Assembly (NCBI GenBank): GCA_964600595.1
Contig: CAZRKL010000002.1
Span: 1 to 52,750, forward strand
Length of the DNA: 52,750 bases
Reading direction: 5' to 3'
Source: DAIOEK01 sp964600595
Lineage (GTDB): Bacteria > Chloroflexota > Anaerolineae > Anaerolineales > Anaerolineaceae
Shown here: piece by piece, positions 49,111-52,750 of the stretch
Layout of the letters: each line of letters opens with the position of its first letter
Numbering within the stretch: position 1 is the stretch's first letter
The notes under the pieces: model-generated
Database searches by the model: none
What the model saw: only the letters and a program-made list of their open reading frames with translations
What the model was told of the DNA's origin: nothing
Translations under genes and position numbers: made by a program

Positions 49111-50748
49111 ATGCCACATCATAAAGAACAAACCAATCCCCGTTTACGCGAGATTATATCAGCTTTACAAACGCTTTCTGGCTCCATGAGCCAGGAAACC
49201 GATTTAAACAAAATTCACCTTCAATACGCACGTCTGGTAAAACGTTTATTAAACTGCGAAATGGTTGCCTTGCTTTTGGTCGATAGCGATGATAAAAGGA
49301 TCCTTCTTCGTAAAATTTTACTAAGTGATGGCGATTGGTCTTTTGTGGATAGTCACCAAATTGATTTGCCCGCTCTGCAGGGGTTATTTGTCAATGAAAG
49401 GATTTTGCAATTCACATATAGAACGCAGATAATGGAGGATTTTCCATATCTGGATGTTGCCAAAGATCAGCCGTTTTTAAATAACATTTATGTATCCATT
49501 CAACCGGCTGAAAAATTGAGTGGAATTATCCAGGCAGTAAATTGCAAACCTTTCCCGCTTGATGACATAAAAACAGACCTATTGATGTTAATATGCAATT
49601 CATTTGCTAGTTCTCTGGCATCTTACTCGGCAATCAGACAGCTGAAAGTCGATAATGCAAATCTGGAAGCATGGCGGTGGGAGCTTCTTCAATCACGCAA
49701 CACATTACGCGCCATGTTCGACAGCATCCCCACTTCTATTTATATTATTGATACGCGTTACAGAATCGTTGCTGTGAATGCGAGCAGATCAGAACGCGCC
49801 GGGAAAAAGCCTAATTTTCTGGTTGGACAAGTATGTTACGAGGCGCTTTATGGTCGAACCCAACCCTGCCAGGGCTGCCGGGTGAGTGATACCTTTTTAT
49901 CGGGAAGAAATACCACCCGAACCGACCGGCAATGGATCGACAACGAACAGATATCTGACTGGGAAATCACTACCTACGCGATATTAAATGAAACAGATAT
50001 CCCGGTACAGGTCATTATTAATGAACAGGATGTCACTGTTGAGAAGCGGCTTGAGACCAATCTGATCCAATCGGAGAAGCTGGCAGCTGTCGGTCAATTG
50101 GCAGCCGGAGTGGCACATGAAATTAACAATCCGCTATCAGCTGTTATTGCCAATGCTCAATTACTTCGCCGCGACTTACCAGAAGACGCTTCAGATGCGC
50201 TTGAATCAGTGGAGTTAATTGAGACTGCCGGATTACGGGCATCTCAGGTCGTCCGCAACTTGCTGGGGTTTGCCCGCAAAGAGCAATATGAATTCTTGAT
50301 GGTTGATTTAAATGAGACAATTCTGAATGCCCTGTCATTGGTGAAACATGAACTGGTCACGAGGAATGTTGAAGTGACAACAGACCTGGCAAACGACATA
50401 CCTATGATAAAAGCCAGTCGCGACCATCTCCAAAGCGTGTGGATAAATATGATCTTGAACGCGCTTGACTCGATGGAAAAAAAGGATGGGATGATTTCAA
50501 TCGTGTCTGCTAACAAGAACAAAGAGTTCCGTGTATCCATTGCAGATAATGGTAGTGGCATCCCGGCAGATAAGGTGTCACGGATTTTTGAACCATTCTT
50601 TACCACCAAAGCTCCCGGAAGAGGAACCGGTTTAGGTCTCTCAGTATGTCATCGAATAGTGAAGCAACACGGCGGGTATATCCAGGTGGATAGCCTGGTG
50701 GGAAGTGGAACAAAGTTCACAATCATCATTCCTGAGACAACACCATAA
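49111..50748 (+). CDS. Sensor histidine kinase with GAF-like and PAS domains
   Basis: 545 residues, no membrane segment, so cytoplasmic. Residues about 20-170 look like a GAF domain, a short helix follows (DNANLEAWRWELLQSRNTL), then a PAS domain (about 200-310) with an added cysteine motif (VCYEALYGRTQPCQGC). HisKA has His336 in GVAHEINNP; the HATPase has NMILNALD (N box), DNGSGIP, FEPFFTTK and GTGLGLS. It autophosphorylates and would pass phosphate to the regulator encoded just upstream. The Cys pair in the PAS could bind a metal or be redox-active (inference). Confidence 0.92.
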   Translation: MPHHKEQTNPRLREIISALQTLSGSMSQETDLNKIHLQYARLVKRLLNCEMVALLLVDSDDKRILLRKILLSDGDWSFVDSHQIDLPALQGLFVNERILQFTYRTQIMEDFPYLDVAKDQPFLNNIYVSIQPAEKLSGIIQAVNCKPFPLDDIKTDLLMLICNSFASSLASYSAIRQLKVDNANLEAWRWELLQSRNTLRAMFDSIPTSIYIIDTRYRIVAVNASRSERAGKKPNFLVGQVCYEALYGRTQPCQGCRVSDTFLSGRNTTRTDRQWIDNEQISDWEITTYAILNETDIPVQVIINEQDVTVEKRLETNLIQSEKLAAVGQLAAGVAHEINNPLSAVIANAQLLRRDLPEDASDALESVELIETAGLRASQVVRNLLGFARKEQYEFLMVDLNETILNALSLVKHELVTRNVEVTTDLANDIPMIKASRDHLQSVWINMILNALDSMEKKDGMISIVSANKNKEFRVSIADNGSGIPADKVSRIFEPFFTTKAPGRGTGLGLSVCHRIVKQHGGYIQVDSLVGSGTKFTIIIPETTP

Positions 50749-50773
50749 AACAAATAGTTCAAACTATCAGTTC

Positions 50774-51589
50774 TTATTTCGCCAATCGAAAACCTAAAGC
50801 TGGCGAAATATAATCCTGCAATACCCCTTCACGGCTTGAGCAGCGCGCGAGTGCCCGGCTATAGTACCATGCGCCACCACGTACAACCACTTTCTGGTTA
50901 GGCGATCCCATTCCTTCTCTGCCGTCATCCGCTTTATAAGGATATGGCATCAGGAATGATCTGGTCCATTCCCACACATTGCCAACCATGTCGGCAACTT
51001 CAAAAACACTATCCCCCCCGGGCGAGTATGATCCTACCGGTGTAGTCAGTTTCTTGCCGCTTTCTACAGTGTTACAGCGCCAGGGATCAAAGTTGTCTCC
51101 CCATGGATAAATTCGAGATTCTGGTCCTCTTGCCGCTTTTTCCCACTCCGCTTCACTTGGCAGCCTGTATCGAGACCCTGATGATTTATTCAACCATTGA
51201 ATATATGCTTCAGCATCCATTCTTGATACACCTGTCACTGGATGTGTCTCAAGACCTTCTGGGAATTTAAAACCTGTCCAATTTTTTGGGACCTTGTAAC
51301 CCGTATTGAAAATAAATACATAGTATTCAGCATTGGTGACAGGGTATCTGGCGATTTGATACGTGTTAAGGGTTACCTGATGAGCAGGCAATTCGGCCAT
51401 AAACAGATCCGAATTATGCCATTCACTTGCCCAGTCTTCCTTATCAAGTAAAGTCTGGATATGCTGGTCAGAAGTACCCATCCAGAATGAGCCTGCAGGG
51501 ATTGTAATCATTTCCGGTAGTTTAGCCGGTAATCCCTGGTTTTCATCATCCGCCTGATCAAAATCTGCCAGTTTTCCGCCGAGTGACAT
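50774..51589 (-). CDS. SUMF1/formylglycine-generating-enzyme-fold protein lacking the catalytic cysteine pair
   Basis: 271 residues from ATG 51589, two bases after the upstream gene's stop; GGAG lies about ten bases before. The domain is complete: MITIPAGSFWMGTSD start, then HQVTLNTYQIARYPVTNAEY, RLPSEAEWEKAARGP, YPWGD, VADMVGNVWEWT, and VVVRGGAWYYSRALARCSSREG. In true formylglycine-generating enzymes the last block has two Cys that oxidise the sulfatase cysteine; here those positions are Tyr and Ser/Ala, and only a distal Cys is seen. It is therefore probably not a sulfatase activator. The domain also serves in sulfoxide-type enzymes and as a binding module. Confidence 0.85.
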   Translation of the reverse strand: MSLGGKLADFDQADDENQGLPAKLPEMITIPAGSFWMGTSDQHIQTLLDKEDWASEWHNSDLFMAELPAHQVTLNTYQIARYPVTNAEYYVFIFNTGYKVPKNWTGFKFPEGLETHPVTGVSRMDAEAYIQWLNKSSGSRYRLPSEAEWEKAARGPESRIYPWGDNFDPWRCNTVESGKKLTTPVGSYSPGGDSVFEVADMVGNVWEWTRSFLMPYPYKADDGREGMGSPNQKVVVRGGAWYYSRALARCSSREGVLQDYISPALGFRLAK

Positions 51590-51591
51590 TT

Positions 51592-52665
51592 TTATTTCAC
51601 TCCATCCCAAATTTTTGTATGAAATTGGATGCATGTGGAGATGAGGCGATCAAAATTTTCTTCAAGCCCTTGTCCCAATGCAAATAAATATGAGTCGTTT
51701 GTATCTTTGCGATAATTATCAACATGTTCGATCAGATCTTCAAGTACTTTTTGCCACGATGTCTGATGGTTTGGCACCAGCCAACCGTAGGATCGCTGAT
51801 CAAATAAGGATATAGATTCACTGCCCGCCCATGGGATTTTCATAGCCATGAATTCGAGGACAGCTTCCCTGCCCAGTCGGTCATCAACTTCACCCGATCG
51901 GGGAAGTAATCCGATATCAATGGAGGGCAAAACTGATTGCCACTGATCCTTTTCAATACCAGGCAGGAAAAACTTGCGCTCACCATTCGCTTTAATCTGA
52001 TATGCCTGGTGGGGATGATCTCCAAAAACAATCACCCTGATTCCCTGATTCTGATGAAGGACCTTTTCCAGAGCTGGGCGCAAACCCGTTTCGGTCAGTT
52101 TGTTAATTCCTCCACTGGCTATGTTAATACCAAGTATTAACCCAGTATGCGATTCATAAGGATGGATGAGGTACTTGTCCAACTCGAGCATGTCTGGCAA
52201 ATACTTCATCTCAAGAATCCCCTTCCAGTCTTCCACGATCAGTTTAGAATTAGAATATCCGCTCTCTACTAATTTGAGTGACCAAATAAATTCATTGTCA
52301 TCCACCTCGACAGGCTGGGTCTTTTCTGCAGGCAATGTAGTTGTTAGTTCCAAACCAATCTGGTACTTATGCTTTTCCGAATCATAGATAATAGGCACGC
52401 TAAGGTCGGCGATGAGCGTCTTATCTCTCGCCTTCCAGTGCTGAATCGCTTTTTGTCCAAAAGGCAAGACGGCAGCGTGAATAATGATAATATCCGCATC
52501 ATTGCAGGCTTGGATCGATTCCTGCGAATTTTGAATAAATAAGTCACCATCCAGAATATCAATTCCAACCTGGTGATGTTTGTGCATAATCATCTGTAAT
52601 GCCGTGCATTTCTGGTGCACTAAAGGATATTTTTGGGGGCTTGGGAAAACAAATAATATTTTCAT
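51592..52665 (-). CDS. Glycosyltransferase-like protein (GT-B / family 4-like)
   Basis: 357 residues. An N-terminal Rossmann-like stretch (MKILFVFPSPQKYPLVHQK ... DADIIIIHAAVLPFGQKAI) and a C-terminal half with RVIVFGDHPHQ, the block GLLPRSGEVDDRLGREAVLEFMAM and GSESISLF are reminiscent of GT-B glycosyltransferases that use a GxxE-type end. No clear EX7E motif is complete, so the call is at fold level only. GGAG lies six bases before the ATG. It lies in an operon with the SUMF1-domain gene (two bases apart) and a partial upstream gene (TGAATG). Confidence 0.6.
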   Translation of the reverse strand: MKILFVFPSPQKYPLVHQKCTALQMIMHKHHQVGIDILDGDLFIQNSQESIQACNDADIIIIHAAVLPFGQKAIQHWKARDKTLIADLSVPIIYDSEKHKYQIGLELTTTLPAEKTQPVEVDDNEFIWSLKLVESGYSNSKLIVEDWKGILEMKYLPDMLELDKYLIHPYESHTGLILGINIASGGINKLTETGLRPALEKVLHQNQGIRVIVFGDHPHQAYQIKANGERKFFLPGIEKDQWQSVLPSIDIGLLPRSGEVDDRLGREAVLEFMAMKIPWAGSESISLFDQRSYGWLVPNHQTSWQKVLEDLIEHVDNYRKDTNDSYLFALGQGLEENFDRLISTCIQFHTKIWDGVK

Positions 52666-52749
52666 TCAATCTCCGGGTGAAGATGATTGCTTTCCTTCGC
52701 TCTGGTAGATCCCGCAGTCCAGGGATTTTGCATAATTTCCAGCAAGGCT
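52666..52749 (-). CDS. C-terminal end of a gene continuing beyond the window
   Basis: The minus-strand frame from 52749 is open to a TGA at 52668-52666, which directly abuts the next ATG (TGAATG). The 27 residues read SLAGNYAKSLDCGIYQSE, then a Ser- and Gly-rich end. The close spacing supports an upstream gene in the same operon, but the product cannot be named. Confidence 0.5.
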   Translation of the reverse strand, partial: SLAGNYAKSLDCGIYQSEGKQSSSPGD

Positions 52750-52750
52750 C

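Noticed and set aside
50774..51589. Annotation as an active formylglycine-generating enzyme.
   Set aside because: The two catalytic cysteines of that enzyme are not at their places, and no sulfatase gene is nearby.
1..52750. tRNA, rRNA, CRISPR arrays, insertion sequences or prophage genes.
   Set aside because: No cloverleaf, spacer-repeat pattern, transposase or integrase sequence was seen on either strand by eye.

Overview
The window is dominated by an almost complete flagellar locus from a bacterium that builds flagella of the monoderm type. Rod, hook, MS-ring, C-ring, export gate, ATPase, stator, filament, cap, chaperone and regulator genes are all present, but no gene for an L-ring or P-ring (FlgH, FlgI) or the P-ring chaperone FlgA is seen. 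Signs such as FlbD, FlaG, a stand-alone FlhB C-domain protein beside a second FliK-like protein, CsrA beside FlgL, and a flagellar-operon protein of the TIGR02530 type recall Firmicutes-like gene sets. The accessory genes (sortase-like secreted protein, VIT/VWA surface protein, TPR glycosyltransferase, SUMF1-domain protein, formate-THF ligase with the long insertion) would fit an anaerobic Chloroflexota (Anaerolineae-like) genome. This assignment is inference, not proof. A run of 100 N at 3011-3110 shows a scaffolded draft or metagenome assembly.

Layout. 1-12 kb: accessory genes: the end of an M1-type peptidase, a secreted sortase-like gene under a cyclic-di-GMP-I (GEMM) riboswitch, fhs (broken by the gap), a GNAT acetyltransferase, a DinG-type helicase, a VIT/VWA protein, a TPR protein and a TPR glycosyltransferase. 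12-16.2 kb (+): late filament genes hag, fliD, flaG and fliS, with sigma-28-type promoters before hag and fliS. 16.4-29.06 kb (+): flgC-fliE-fliF-fliG-fliH-fliI-fliJ-lytic transglycosylase-flgB-fliK-flgD-TIGR02530 gene-flgE-fliK-like-flhB C-domain-pilZ. 48.0 down to 29.0 kb (-): flbD-motA-motB-fliL-fliM-fliN-fliO-fliP-fliQ-HDOD-receiver-fliR-flhB-flhA-flhF-membrane protein-fliA-unknown-flgF-flgG, then flgM-flgN-flgK-flgL-csrA from an internal sigma-28 promoter. The two big blocks run toward each other and their last genes (pilZ and csrA) overlap tail to tail. 48.2-52.75 kb: an OmpR-type response regulator and a histidine kinase (+), then a SUMF1-domain protein and glycosyltransferase-like genes (-).

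How it works together. Structural and export genes would be made first, from the sigma-70-like promoter before flbD and an unlocated promoter before flgC. FliA (sigma-28) is held by FlgM until hook completion, then transcribes hag, fliS and flgM-csrA. The three sigma-28-like sites share the geometry T(T/A)AA-N15-(8-mer close to GCCGATAA). CsrA-like sites in the flagellin leader suggest translational control, although no fliW is present here. A GEMM-I riboswitch and a PilZ protein suggest cyclic-di-GMP input.

The most striking unexplained feature is a beta-rich segment of about 90 residues shared by the cap protein FliD and the junction protein FlgK, with a more diverged copy in flagellin. Other unusual points are an HDOD protein plus an atypical receiver inserted between fliQ and fliR, phased direct repeats upstream of the riboswitch gene, and two unrecognised small proteins beside fliA.
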